Source: Neodontobutis hainanensis
Lineage: Eukaryota; Chordata; Actinopteri; Gobiiformes; Odontobutidae
DNA length: 64,000 bases
Direction of reading: 5' to 3'
Assembly: GCA_024349245.1 (NCBI GenBank)
Contig: JALDNG010000001.1
Location: forward strand, 1,857,001 to 1,921,000
In this document: positions 26,601 through 39,337 of the stretch, piece by piece
Numbering within the stretch: the first letter of the stretch is position 1
Layout of the letters: each line of letters opens with the position of its first letter
Notes under the pieces: model-generated
Databases searched by the model: none
Told to the model about the DNA's origin: nothing
Seen by the model: the letters and a program-made list of their open reading frames with translations, nothing else
Program-made: the position numbers and the translations under genes

Positions 26601-29600
26601 CAGCAAGATATATACACATAAGATATTAAAATGTTATTCCATCCATGCAACTTGTATTTGTGGTAAAAATTTTTTATTAAATTTATAATTATATCCAGGT
26701 ATAAGGATGGCTGTGAAATCCAGCCTGGTGACCACATAACTCTACAGTCAGAGGGAACCATGCGGAGGCTGATAATACGCTCTGCAGAAGCTTCAGATGC
26801 TGGAGGTTACATCTGTCAGGCAGGAAACAACAGCATGGAGTTTACCGTCAATGTCAGAGGTACAGTCAAATAAAAACTGATTATTATAAGTATTGATGTA
26901 CTCATGTGACACTACCTCACAAACAGAGCCTCCAGTCATGATAGTGGACCCGAAGGATGACGTTGTGGTGGAGAGATACATTACAGAGGACGTTCACCTC
27001 CAGTGTGAGCTGTCCCGCTCCAACGGAAGGGTGCGGTGGTCCAAGGACGGCCATGAGGTGGAGGAGGGTAAAAATGTCCAGCTCATTTCGGAGGGTCCCT
27101 ACAGAAGACTGACCATTGAATGTTGCAGCACTGATGATAGCGGAGAGTATGTTTGTGAGACAGATGGCGACTCCATCTTCTTCCAACTTACTGTGGCAGG
27201 TAAAGGAGAATTCTCTTAAATTAGTAAAAAACAACAAAAAGTAGTCTTAAAAAACAACCCCAAAAATTGTGTGTCAGTAAATATGTCGTCTTTCCACAAC
27301 AGAGCCACCCGTTCGGTTCCTGTACCCCACTGAATCAGAGTTAGAAATAGCTCATTTGGCCTCCGAGAAACTGGAACTTAGCTGTGAAATATCCAAACCA
27401 GACGCCCAGGTCATATGGTACAAAGATGGTCTTGAAGTAGAGGAGAGCTTGAACCTAATGTTGAAGGTTGACGGGGCTAAACGCCAGCTAGTCATTCCAG
27501 TCCCCACCTTGGACAACACAGGGGAATACGTGTGTGATACTGAAGACGACTCTGTAGCATTCCTTGTAACAATCTCAGGTATGAATCTATGAGATAATGT
27601 CAAAAGTTAATTCAGTGGCATAATTTACAATAATTTATTTGTGTTTCCCTTTCCTTAGAGCCAGCAGTGGTGCTTAGTCGTCCGAGAAAGACACCCGAGA
27701 GCCTCAAGTGTTGCACAGATAAACCACTCGTCCTGGAGATTGAGGTGTCCCGTCCTAACGCTGAAGTGAAGTGGTTTGTGAACGACAGAGAGCTAAAGGA
27801 AGATAGTAATGTTACCATCACAAAGGATGGACTTATTCGCCGTCTGACTATCCAATCTCCTAGTCCAGCTGATTCTGGGAAATATACATGTGATGCTGCC
27901 AACAACAAGATAGATTACCAAGTGAAAGTTTCAGGTAAGAAAATGTTTGCTAATAATTAATTTAAAGTCATAAAAAGACTGTATTATCATGTACTTCTCT
28001 TTTCCAAGAGCCACCAATTAAGATTTTAAAAAAGTCAGACATTAAAACCAATGTAAAATCAATGATCTCCGATGACATTGTCCTGGAGTGTGAGCTCTCC
28101 AGGGGCAACACTGTAACCAAGTGGTATAAAGATGGTGCCCGCATTGAGAGCAATGAAAGGTTCTGTGTGGAAGAAGAAGGTGCTTTCCATTCGCTTGTGA
28201 TTCTGAATGCTGAACTGGGAGATGGTGGAGAGTACTTCTTTGATGCAAAAGACGACAGTATCAGCTTTCAAGTCACTGTAGAAGGTACAGTGTTTTTGAC
28301 AGACTTTGTAATCTGTCAAATATTTAAATGAAAAAAACTTATCTGAGCTAGATCTTTTGGGTTGTTTTAGAGCCTCCCGTGAAAATAGTAGGAAACTCGA
28401 TTGACCTGGACTACCAGGAGATGGTGGCAGGTGACGATCTGATCTTAGCTTGTGAAGTGTCCCGTGCCAATGCTCCTGTCCAGTGGTACTGCAATGACAA
28501 GCTGCTCACCAGTAACTCCCGTGTCTACATCGAAAGCTATGGTACACTGAGGAAAATTATCATCTCTGACATCCAGCCATCAGATTCGGGGAAGTACATG
28601 TGCGACGCTGTGGGTGACAAGATGGTCAGCATTGTAAGGGTACAAGGTAAGGACTTCAAAGTATCCCTGAGAAGTAGAGGTGTAAATATTGCGATTCTCG
28701 TCTCGTTATATCATGGCATGTGTATCGTGATATGCATCGTATCGCCAGGTGCTTGCCAATACAGTCCCCTACTGAGAAGTGTGAAATACTCAAGCTAACA
28801 TTTCCCTTTCTTCCTTTCAGAGTCCCCTGTCACATTTATAAATAAGGAGGATGACATTGTTCTGACTGGGTATGAAGCAGAGAGTATAACATTGACAAGC
28901 TATGTGTCCAAGGAAAGTGCTCTGGTGCGCTGGCTCAAAGACTGGACCGCCGTCGAAGGTGAGCGCTTCAAAGCACTAATGGAAGGTCACAAGCGCACCT
29001 TAACCATCAATCCTTTAAGGCGCTCGGACGCTGGCGAATACACCTGCGACGTCAACACTGACCAGATCCACTTTGGTCTCCTGGTAAAAGGTCAGTTTTC
29101 TCTGTCCTCAGATTAATTTATTTGCAATTTAACACAGATGATTTCAGTTTGGTTTTGTTGTGACAGAAATGAGGGTCAAGTTTACCAAGCCACTCCAGGA
29201 AACGCTAGCCCACGCTGACGGTATGGTGACCCTTCGCTGTGAAGTGGGTAAACCAAAGGCGGATGTTCAGTGGCTGAGGAATAGTGTGGAGATAGTTCCC
29301 AGCAGAAGGTATACCATTCGGGCGGACGGCATCGAAAGAAGTTTAACTATTCACCGTTTGACCAGAGATGATGCCGGAGAGTACGCTTGTGAATCTAAAG
29401 ACGACAGGACGACTGCAATCCTAAAAGTAGAGAGTAAGTATACACAGAAAGTAGACCTACCTTGTGTATTACTACATTTGTCTTGAGCTGTAGTTCACAA
29501 AAATATGTTTTTGCAGTGCCTCGAGTCATAGAATTTCTCACGGAGCTCCATAACACTACCGTGTTGGAAGGAGAAGATGCTACGTTTAAGTGCGTGGTGT

Positions 29601-32443
29601 CCCCTGAGGATGTCCAACTTGTCTGGCTCATGGACAATGAACCCATCAACCTCGGCAACCGCTTCCAGGCGACACAAAACGGCCTGTGCCACACTTTGGT
29701 AATAAAGAAGTGCCAAATGTTGGACTGTTCAAGGATAGCTGCTGAGGCAGAAGGGAAAATCAGCAAAGCCAGCTTAAAAGTTCAAGGTAGAAAAAGATAA
29801 AAAATTTGGATAAAACAAAAATTCCATTAGGATTTAAACAATGTGTCTTCTAATTGTTTAGAGGCACAGGTTATGTTTACAAAGAAAATGGAGACAGTGA
29901 ATGCTGAGGAGTTTGAAGACGCCACACTAGAGACGGAGATCAGCCTGGAGAGTGGTGAGGTCCAGTGGATGAGGCAGGGAGTGGTCATCCAGCCGGGACC
30001 CCGATACACACTAACAGAGAACGGCTGTAAGCGCAGTCTGGCTATCCACAACCTGAGCCTGTCCGACCGAGGAACCTACCGCTGCGAGACCCTGCATGAC
30101 CGCACGCAGGTCAAGCTCAATGTGGAACGTAAGTGCTGACGTTAATTGGCTTTTCCTTTGCTTGTGAGGGAGTGAGGAATAATAGGGTTTGGAATACGGA
30201 ACAAGGCATAAGGCACTTACTGCAGGTGCCATTTACACTTTGCAAAATGTTTCTAAGAATAGCTTGGCTAGACCTGGAGGTGTAAAAAAAGAGTTTTGAA
30301 ATGCAGCTGAGTAACAATGAAAATGGATCATAGAGCTACAGTTGGTGCAGTGTTCTTATGTCATGTGATAAGCTAAGCTGGGGCTATTTTCTCAGTCACC
30401 TTCATTGTCCTTCAACATAAAAAGCAGACCAACATGTTCCCGAAACTCTACCTAATACTGGAATTTGAAGAATGAGCCAGGCTTTTGTATTTTCTTTTTA
30501 CAATCCCCAATTTGGTATTTTCACTTCAGCAAGAAAAATTACCGTACGCAAAGGCCTGACTGACCAAGAAACCTTTGAAAGGGAGACGGCATCCTTCGAG
30601 ATTGAGCTGTCCCACGCCGATGTGGAGGGCACGTGGCAGAAAGACGGTATACGGGTCAAACCGAACAACCAGTGGATGGTGAGCACCAACGGACGCGTGC
30701 ATGGTCTCACTCTATCTAACCTCATGTTGGAGGACACTGGTACGATTGTCTTCTCAGCTGAGGGGGTGCGCACCTCTGCCAGACTGACCGTTAAGGGTAA
30801 ATAGAGCTTTGTGGTGTTTTTTATTCTTATCTATTGCACTCCTCACATGCTTGAAGATATATTCTGAAAAATGGACTGTTGACAAACTGATTGCAGAGAC
30901 CCCAGTGTCTATTTTAAAACCACTGACTGATGTCTGTGTGGAAGAGGAATTCCCAGTTACCCTGGAGTGTGAATTATCCAGGCAAATTGTTGAAGTCAAA
31001 TGGTACAAGGTAAATTGGATGAAAAATATTTGCTTTATTGTAATTAAATCCCATTGACATTTTGGTTTAATGTAATTCTCTCTGTCTTCTGTGGGTCAGA
31101 ATGGAAAGGAGATGAAGCCGGGAAAGAACTGTCGGATCTACTCAATGGGACGCAAACGCTTCTTTCAGATTCTACAGTGCTCCCGATTGGACTCCGGCCT
31201 CTATAAATGCGACACAGGAGAAATCAATACATCTTGTTCACTGCAAGTTTATGGCAAGTGTCTGGAAGCCTTCTAAATACCAGCCATAAACAGCAACTCT
31301 GCTAAAGCTTATGAAATAGCTCTATCTGGTGGTTATCAGTTCCATCAGTTAACGGTTATGCTTTGTGTTTTGCTGACCTGGCAGAGCACAAATTGCAGAT
31401 GGTGCAGGAACTGGAGGACCTTTACATCCAGGAGGACCAGAATGCAGTGTTTATGTGCGAAGTGTCTCTGGAGGATGTGAACGGGGAATGGTACAAAGAC
31501 GGGTACAAGATCCGGCCCACCAGCACTATCAAGATTCGAACTGAAGGTCAGACAGGCATTTGATGAGAAAAAAAATATTTTTTTTATTTTAAGTGTGTTT
31601 ATAAATAATTTGAACAATTGCATATTTTTCTTTATAGGCACCAAACACTTCCTGCTGATGTGTAACGTCAAAGCTGATGACGCAGGAGAAATCCGTTTTG
31701 TGGCCAGAGATGTTGAATCTACAGCATACCTCGAGGTGGAGGGTAGGTATTTTGAATATAACATTAACTCTCAATAATCATGTCATCACTAATTTGTTTA
31801 CCTTTGTATCTCAGAACTCCCGGTTTCCATTGTGAAACCACTACGTGACAGGACAGCACTTGAGAAACACAGAGTGATCTTGGAATGCACTGTCTCGTCA
31901 CCTCGCAGCAGCGCTACTTGGTACAAAAGCAGGGAGGAGTTAGTTCCCTCTGATCGAATGGAGATCCTGGTGGACGGCTGCTGTCATAAACTCATAATTC
32001 AGGAGGTGGCAGTTGAAGACGAGGGCACCTACAGCATTGAAGTCGGGGAGCATACGTCTAAAGCCAAACTTTTGGTAGAGAGTAAGTTGCATCTTACGTA
32101 GCTACAATTTCCATATAAATTTGAATTGCCTCCTCATTCTTCTCCTCTACCTCTATGTAATTTAGGTCGAGCCCTAGTGATGGTCAAAGAGCTGCAAGAT
32201 GTTGAGGTGACAGAGGCTGAGACGGCATGTTTTGAGTGTGAAGTGTCTGTTGACATAGACAAACCTCCAATTTGGACATTGAATGGTGAGACTCTTCATG
32301 CCGGTTTAGGTGTGCGTCTGGAGAGCCACAGAACGGTGCACAAACTCATCCTGAAAAACACCAGAGTGGACATGAGTGGACCTGTGAAGTTTACCATGGG
32401 CAAAGCAAAATCAAGTGCAATGCTGACTGTGGCAGAAAAGTGA
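22500..32443 (+). CDS. obsl1: Obscurin-like protein 1 (complete, 24 coding exons)
   Basis: Obsl1 is a giant modular adaptor. In mammals it links titin and myomesin at the M-band and, with CUL7 and CCDC8, forms the 3M complex that protects microtubules and genome integrity. The 24 coding exons listed in the block entries total 6,600 bases in one frame, giving about 2,199 residues: Ig1-5, one fibronectin III, then Ig6-22. No RhoGEF or kinase domain follows, which separates it from obscurin. The ATG has a strong context (A at -3, G at +4), and the first residues run straight into Ig1 as in the mammalian protein. Most exons carry one Ig domain with phase-1 ends. Human OBSL1 is about 1,900 residues, so this version has roughly three extra Ig units and a linker. 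Whether it is the a or b teleost paralogue cannot be decided here. It ends tail to tail with unc80. Confidence 0.95.
24290..24475 (+). repeat. Fish dispersed repeat in obsl1 intron
   Basis: The words CTATGTCAAAATGTTAGCCC, TGCGACCAACTGGCCATTG, CAGCTGGGATAGGCTCCAG-like text and a tail ending AATGAATGAATG match the 3' part of a very abundant fish element whose tail is AATG repeats. The copy is degenerate and 5'-truncated. Confidence 0.65.
24667..25671 (+). CDS. obsl1: obsl1 exons 2-4: Ig4, Ig5, fibronectin III
   Basis: Exons 24667-24936, 25029-25289 and 25366-25671. Ig4 has VAVLECEVPD, SWYLEDQRL and DDGVYLCEMPDG. Ig5 has AAFCVEVEH and VHWFKDGLKL, but its F strand reads DSGVVTFVAG with no cysteine. 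The third exon is the single fibronectin III domain: a NSALLTWTPAP strand, FVVERKEVGSQEW, and the late-domain NYRFRVCCINKYGRS. The order Ig4-Ig5-FN3 is the same as in mammalian OBSL1 and is a strong identifier. Confidence 0.95.
25780..26859 (+). CDS. obsl1: obsl1 exons 5-8: Ig6, Ig7, Ig8
   Basis: Exons 25780-26046, 26128-26403, 26476-26590 and 26699-26859. Ig6 is atypical (ACFSIELST, GTWFLNS, and AAEVTFIANG with no F-strand cysteine). Ig7 is canonical (VLYCEVSH, VTWFKDGEEL, HSGVYTCKTIDD). Ig8 is split between two exons after EVVW; the halves (115 and 161 bases) rejoin to 276 bases and give VLVCHVSREDAEVVWYKDG and DAGGYICQAGNN. Confidence 0.93.
26927..30128 (+). CDS. obsl1: obsl1 exons 9-17: Ig9 to Ig17, one per exon
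   Basis: Exons 26927-27199, 27303-27578, 27659-27934, 28009-28284, 28371-28646, 28821-29090, 29167-29433, 29517-29786 and 29862-30128, all 267-276 bases with phase-1 ends. Ig9-13 resemble one another closely (E(P/S)PV start, LxCELSR, V(R/K)WYKDG, GEYxCD), as expected for tandem exon duplication. Ig14 (28821) is divergent, with SITLTSYVSKESALVRWLKD-like text. Ig16 (29517) lacks a normal F strand (MLDCSRIAAEAEG). Introns here are only about 70-170 bases. Confidence 0.93.
30530..32443 (+). CDS. obsl1: obsl1 exons 18-24: Ig18 to Ig22 and stop
   Basis: Exons 30530-30796, 30897-31009, 31100-31253, 31385-31546, 31638-31742, 31815-32081 and 32166-32443. Ig19 and Ig20 are each split between two exons (113+154 and 162+105 bases, both summing to 267). 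Ig18, Ig20 and Ig22 lack the F-strand cysteine (DTGTIVFSAEG, DAGEIRFVARD, MSGPVKFTMGK). The intron after 31253 begins GCAAGT rather than GT. The protein ends TVAEK just before TGA at 32441-32443. Confidence 0.93.
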
Positions 32444-32583
32444 ACAGAAGGACAAGCAAGTGAAAAAACAAGGCTTTCTCACAATGGAAAATACAAAAAT
32501 TTTTAATACACTTTTCTTTATCAGAAAAGAAAGTGCTATTTGGAAACTAAATAAAGTAATTACACTTTAAAGAACACAATAAA
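32444..32583 (+). other. obsl1: obsl1 3' UTR with poly(A) signals
   Basis: AATAAA hexamers occur at 32550-32555 and 32578-32583, 107 and 135 bases after the stop codon. A short 3' UTR ending near 32,600 is likely. Confidence 0.65.
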
Positions 32584-34611
32584 CTTGCCTTTGTGTGAAA
32601 GCTATTTGAATATTTTTAAATAGCTACAAATAAAAACACAAAATAACGTCTAAAAAGCCTTAGTACTAAGTACTGTTTCATAATGTTATTTTTGCTTTAT
32701 TTATGGAAATAGTAAAGTAGGCTTTACTTTTGCTTTATATATCTTAAGTATCCCTTTTATAAGCTGGACAAATTTTTGGGACTTTGTATGAGAATATTCT
32801 AGTGTTCCCAAATAAACGTTTTGTGTTAAAAAGAATGCTGTAAAATCTTTTACCATGCGGCTCTGGTCCACCACGCACTCTGCAGCAAGTACGGAACTGT
32901 ACATGCACTACATCCGGTTCTCCAAAGTAATCAAAAAATATACCGACAGATTTTCCTCATTCAAAAAATAAAAACATGTTAAGTAATGTTTAGTGGAACC
33001 ACAAAGTGATCTCAAACTAAACTTGTTTTCTGGTACTTCCTCTTCTGAAATAAACACTTGTTTTGGTCCAGTGGGCGAGGGTCAGCGACATCGTTCGCAT
33101 ATGTACCATATGCAAATAAAAAAAAAAAAAAAACAATTACAGAAACATGAAGTACAACTGTGTAATATTTAAAAAAAAAAATTAAAACCGAGTTAACAGA
33201 AAATTAAAACGGTTTGCTTGAAACTTACTCCTGTGTAGCTACGGTACGTTTCAAAAGCAGGTATGGACAATATGGACAGGACTGAGCGCCTGTGTGCAGC
33301 TAACATGCACAGCTCAAGTAAGTGTAGTAAAGAAAGACAGTTAAACTTGGAGGTCGACCAGCAGTCCACATCTTTACTTGTCAATAGCTCTTGTCAATCA
33401 CAATTATTTGTGGGTCGCCTCGTGCTATTGTAAGGCATGTAGCAGGTAAACCAGCACGAAAGGACGACTGGAAAATTAAAACACCCATTAATGTTAATAG
33501 GCTGATGAAAAGCCCACCGATAAGTTTTCTTATTTTAATTAAGCCAAACCAATGAGCCAAACGCATAAATAAAATATTTGGCACTATCTGTTGTCGACGT
33601 TGCACTACCCCTTTATGACCACGCGAGGTCACTGTAGGTCTTGTGAATACTAATCAAATGCTTTTGTTAAGTTTACCTGTCGTGCTTATTTAAAGTTTAG
33701 TAATATATAACTACATAGATTTTGTGGCATAGTTCTTCCTTTTAAAACAAGTCCAGAGTATAAACTTAACGTAAACCAGGAATAGAATGGATAAGTGATC
33801 ATTTTGTACTAAAGTAGTAGTAGTAGCATTAGTTCAGGTTAGCTTCCTAAATGAATGTGTACCAGTTGTCACCATACACAGGGTATCTACAGCTGATTTT
33901 TAGGGTGTACAATTCCCTCACATGTGCTCACGTAGTCAGTCAGCACTGCTCAACTGGGGTTTCTCGTAATCAGCAACTGTTAGCATCATAGCATAATCAG
34001 CCCAATCCGTCTACCTGATTTGAACAACACCGTTTCTCTCGCTTTGAGTGTAAGGCAGTGCAGTGGATTGGTTACAATATTAAATCCTACAGTCATAATG
34101 ACATTTGTAGTACAGAATTAAAAGTTTAACAAGAAGTAAAGAAGCTCACCGTCGGTCAGGTTACAAATGACAGAGGAAAGCAAGAGAGGAAGGAAGGACC
34201 TGAATGCTTCTTGGTGATGGTAGTAAAGCCCATTTTCATAATCCTGATGAATTCTGATCCAGAATACAAATGAAAAGCTGTAATGTCACTCTCATTGAAA
34301 GTGCCATTTACTTTATTATTTCTGCAAACCAGTCAAATGTTTCATCTATTACAACATTTTTTTTTGTTTTTGTGACTTAGCAATTGTTTGCAATGACTTT
34401 GTTTTTACATTTGTTTCTGTGATTTAGATGCAAATTGTGTGCTTCTTTTTAAATATAAGGTCATAATAGTCCTTTATGTGCTCTGGATAATAACGTCATA
34501 TTTCTGTAGAGGCTGGTGGCAAGGAAGCACTTTTGGGAGCAACTAAGTAACAGGTTCAAGTCCTCCTCGAACCATCTTTAAAACATTTCATGAAAAAATG
34601 GACCCCCTTTT

Positions 34612-34668
<57 letters not shown>
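34612..34668. repeat. (TAA)n microsatellite
   Basis: About 18 uninterrupted AAT/TAA units. Confidence 0.95.
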
Positions 34669-34669
<1 letters not shown>

Positions 34670-36840
34670 CACTCGCTATCCCTCCCTGTAATCTTTCACA
34701 TATTTGTTAGTTTGGGTTCCTTAACGCAAGGATATGATAGGGTTTGAGTGAAGATAAATTCTGCAAGAGTCAGGTGTTGAACTTGACGTTTCTAACTGCC
34801 ATGTTCAGTAAGCACTTTGTCAGGTGTCCTTTCCATTCATCTACAGATTCCTACCACTGTAAAAGCCACTCCGTCCTTAAAGACTGATCATTCATCTCTT
34901 TTGGTAAATTAAAAAGCAGGTCAGCAATTTTTTCCAGGAAATTTAAGTTTATGAACATTTCCACTTGACTGTACGTTTGGAGGTAATTGTTATAAGAAAT
35001 TTTACTTTTAATATTAAGAGTTACTGGGGGCTTATAGTTCTCTTCAGGTCATGTAAAATTCATTTCATGTCCTTCGTGCTAATCCAAGCCTGGAGTAAAC
35101 ATAACTAGACTGAGACATGGCTTGTCACGGGACTTCTGCACCTGGACCATTGTGAACGCCTCTCACCAATCTCATGTTCTGTTTACATCTTTAAGCAAAC
35201 CTGCTGCTGTAATATTGTACTGCTGCTTTGCTTCTCCTTGCAAGGATTAAAACCTGGCCATTGCTTGTTAAAATATAATCTGGCTCCATGTCTCTCTGAA
35301 TTAATATAAGGATATAACAAATTCCAATAACATTAATACTAGAATACTAGTCTTAAATGTCATAACTAGTTTTAATTTAATTAGATAGCACCAGTGGGAT
35401 TTCAACCTGCAACTTTGGTAATACAGAATGCAATCACTAGCCTCTACAGTGTAGACCATTTGAACTTGATTTTGTTAGGGATTGATTCCTAAAAGACATA
35501 CTATTGTATTCAGGCTGAACAAAAAATAGAAAGTCCAAAATGATGCAGCTACCTGAAGAGAGAATGTTGAAAAACCCCTAGGCATGCTCTTGATAGGTAA
35601 AGTCAAACTTCTAATAACACGCATTTCACTTTATTTTGGGAAATTTAAGCAGCAACTTAACATTCAACTGCACAAACTTGGACTTGACCCATAATCCTAC
35701 CATGTCCTACAACTAAGAAGACACAAGAGGGCCAGAACTCCCATCAAGAATAAGGCAGAAGCATAATATTAATTATAATCTTTTATTTCTTTATATATAC
35801 TCGCATAAATAATCTAATAAACTTTCACACGGAGAACCTATATCAGTTTGACACAGACACATCACATATAAAGAGAACCCTGTTTTAACAGTTCATCAGG
35901 CCGTAGTCAATATGTGATTAAGCGCCCTTAGAGCTCACTCCAAAGAGAGGGAAATTGGGCACGAATATAAAAGCAGATGTGCTTCGGCCACAATCAGAGC
36001 ATAAACAATATATTTTTTTCAAAGAACAATATTGTAGAGAAGCAGCCTATAAAACACTCACAGTGTGTTGGTGTGAATATGGCACATAATTAATTCTGTA
36101 TTTGTCTTACTGAAGCAAAGTCCAAAGTTACCTGACATAGAAAACTGTGCCTACATCTTAACAGAGGTTTGTAAGATTTATGTGGTCATGATTGAAAGCA
36201 TATGTAATAATCCAGGTAGGCAGTAACGATTGCTTTTTGGGCTTGTCTATTCCCGTTCTGACACATGTTAATAGTGCTTTAAGGCGTGGAATGAGCAAAG
36301 AGGTAAAAGCCACCTACTGCATTGTATTATCACAGTACAATACAACATTAAACATTAAACAGGAGACAGGATCATCACAGACAAAACATTACAGTCTTTG
36401 GTCACAACTCAAATGTTCAGAGACAGTGTATAATTAGAATAGAGTATATTTAAACACAAGTGTCAGAAAACTAGTGCAGTCATCAGCAGCTTCTGCCTAA
36501 AATTTACACTACACTGAACTCTCACAGACAGATAACAGAGTTAATGAGCGTTTCTTTTTTTATTTTCAAATAAAAGACATTCAGAAACACGCTGTGGTTT
36601 AAAGGAGTACTTCAGCGACTTCATATTGCCTTCTGTATGATCATAAATATTTCTCTTCCAAAGATATCTTTAAGGTGAAACAGTAGTGCTCAAGGACAAG
36701 GGCCAAACAATTAGATAGTGCCCCTTTAAAATTCTCTTCAGAAAATTATTTAAATATAAAACCTAATTGTCTACCATTACCATTCCATATGTTTAAATAT
36801 TTAGATCGTTTGTAAGTAACGATTAAAATGGCTTTCAATG

Positions 36841-36978
<138 letters not shown>

Positions 36979-37397
36979 TATGTCAATTTCATTTTAAATA
37001 AACTTTTAATATATCTCTTCAATTCTGAAATAAATACATATATTTTACATCCTCTGAACGTTCAACTCTATAAATATCATCTCTGTTTGGCAACCTTTTA
37101 TAAATTAATACTTTAATGACAAAAAATATAGATCTTTATATAATATTTGAATGATGTTAATGTGAAGGAGGTTACATATGGCCAGGGTGTGTATCCACAG
37201 AACAGTCTGTAGGAGAAATATTCAACACTGAATGGGGTGCACATGGTGGCGGACATAAGGGTTTGGGGACAAAAGCAGCTGGGACAAGAAAAGACCACAT
37301 CCTTCTGTTCGTGGTACTTCCCCTGCTGGATTTTTCGATTGTCTTTCATGACTCGAGTCTAAATGTACACTGTGGGTTTTGTGGCTTTGTCTATGGC

Positions 37398-39252
37398 TCA
37401 CACGTGAGACTCGTCCAGGTCCAGATCCACAGGAGAGAGCGGCAGGGGCAAGCGGCGGGGCAAGTGGCAGGGCGAGGAAGGGGACAGCAGAGGGGTGAGG
37501 AGGGGGTTCTCCGTGCCTCCGTCCTCACCCAGGTGCTGCAGGGTGTCGCTGTGGGTCAGGAGGGCTGCCGTGTCCTCGTCTCCGGGGCTCTCTCGGATAC
37601 GTGACGGACCAAGGTGCGGCGGGGAAAGAAGGGGGGTCAACGGTAGGGGTGGTGGCGGCGGGGGTCCGGGGGCTGGGGCGGCGCTCAGCACTGGCAGGGG
37701 AGGAGGGAGGGGAGAGGACGTCCTGGACAGGGGTAGAGGTGAACAGGTGCGGGACATGGGCAGGGGTGAGCAGGTACGGGACGGGGGCGTCGGAGTGGTG
37801 GGACGGGAGATGGACGGGGGAGGAGACAGGCTGCTGCGGAGACCCCACTGCTCCCTCCTCTCTTTGCTACTGATGACTGTGGGGACCTGGATGACAATGT
37901 TCAAGTAGCATTTAAACTTTTAGTTGATTAGATTTTTGTTAGCTCAGGTATAAACTATACTGAACACACAAAACACTTTGGTTTTTGCCCTCATTTTTTT
38001 TTTTGAGCTGAACTCAAAGATTTAAAGATCCACCCACCTCACAGGTGTTACATATCAAGACGCTGATTAGAGAGCATGACCGACAGGAACTAGACATGAC
38101 TAGACGTAGACATAACTTGCCACTGAATGACTTCTGCACCTGGGAGCTTGTGCTGGGGGAGTGTGTGTGAAAGATACACCTCATACAGCTTTCACTGTAA
38201 TGTAACACCAGCCACCCGGACAGCTGCTGCAACAGTTTGCATAATCAAAGAATTTCTGCACAAACTGTCAGAAACTGTCTCAGGGAGGCTCATCTACCTG
38301 ACTGCAGTTTGTTGGAGTGGACCAACATTCAACAGGCCACACAACCTGATCAACTCTATGCGAATGAGATGTGTTGCAATGCGTGAGACAAATGATGGTC
38401 ACACAAGATACTTTTTTGGAGTCTGTCCCCGGGAACCCCCAATACAGTGAAACTGCACATTTTAGAGTGGCCTTTTATTGTGGTCAGCCCAAGGCTCAAC
38501 TGTGCAATAATCATGCTCTTTAATCAGTATCTTGATGTGCCACACATGTGAGGTGGATAAATTATATCGGCAAAGGAGAAGTGCTCACTAACACATACTT
38601 TCAATTACATTTCGAAGCCAGTGTTTGTCTTATACCTGTGACCTCGCAGGGCTGTGCAGGTCAGCAGTGACTGTGGCTAAGGAGGGCACCTCGAGCGTGG
38701 GGGACTTGGAATGGGCCGGACTGGACTTGTGATCATCAGCTTGAGGCTCCACTTTGCTGGGAATTGACGCCTGCTGCCCTTGAGTCTCTGTAAAGGTGAC
38801 TGATCTCTTTTGGTCTCCATGCGCTGTGGGCACACATGCATGCGCACATTTTCAAAACAGAGACCGGAGCGTCAGCTGGCAACCGGCTAACACATGAGCA
38901 CCATCAAAGAGAGTGGAAGGCAGGGATGGGAGACAGGAGGAGGAGGGAAGGAGGCAGGGGATGCAAGACAGACATGCAGAGCGCCCTATGGGTCAGGGTG
39001 CAGATTTAGGGACGAGCCATTGCAGGGTGGAGAGGAAGGGTTAAAGGTTATGTCTCACCTTCACAGTCCAATAAAGTTTCTATATGTTGAAACAAAGAGC
39101 ATGAGACAGAACAGAGTGAGTCAGTTCGGTGACAACATTGGAACAAAGACAGAGGTTGTGATTGGGGAAGTTGTGTCAGTTCAAGGCGTGCATACACACA
39201 CACACACAACACACACACCACTTACCACTCACACACACACACACACACACCA

Positions 39253-39286
<34 letters not shown>

Positions 39287-39294
39287 ACTTACCA

Positions 39295-39337
<43 letters not shown>

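Noticed and set aside
22500..32443. Obscurin, titin or myosin-binding protein instead of obsl1
   Set aside because: The order Ig1-5, one FN3, then only Ig domains to the stop, with no IQ, RhoGEF, kinase or repeated FN3 domains, fits OBSL1 alone.
37495..37908. 137-residue Gly/Arg-rich plus-strand frame
   Set aside because: It is the antisense shadow of the GC-rich, proline-rich last exon of unc80.
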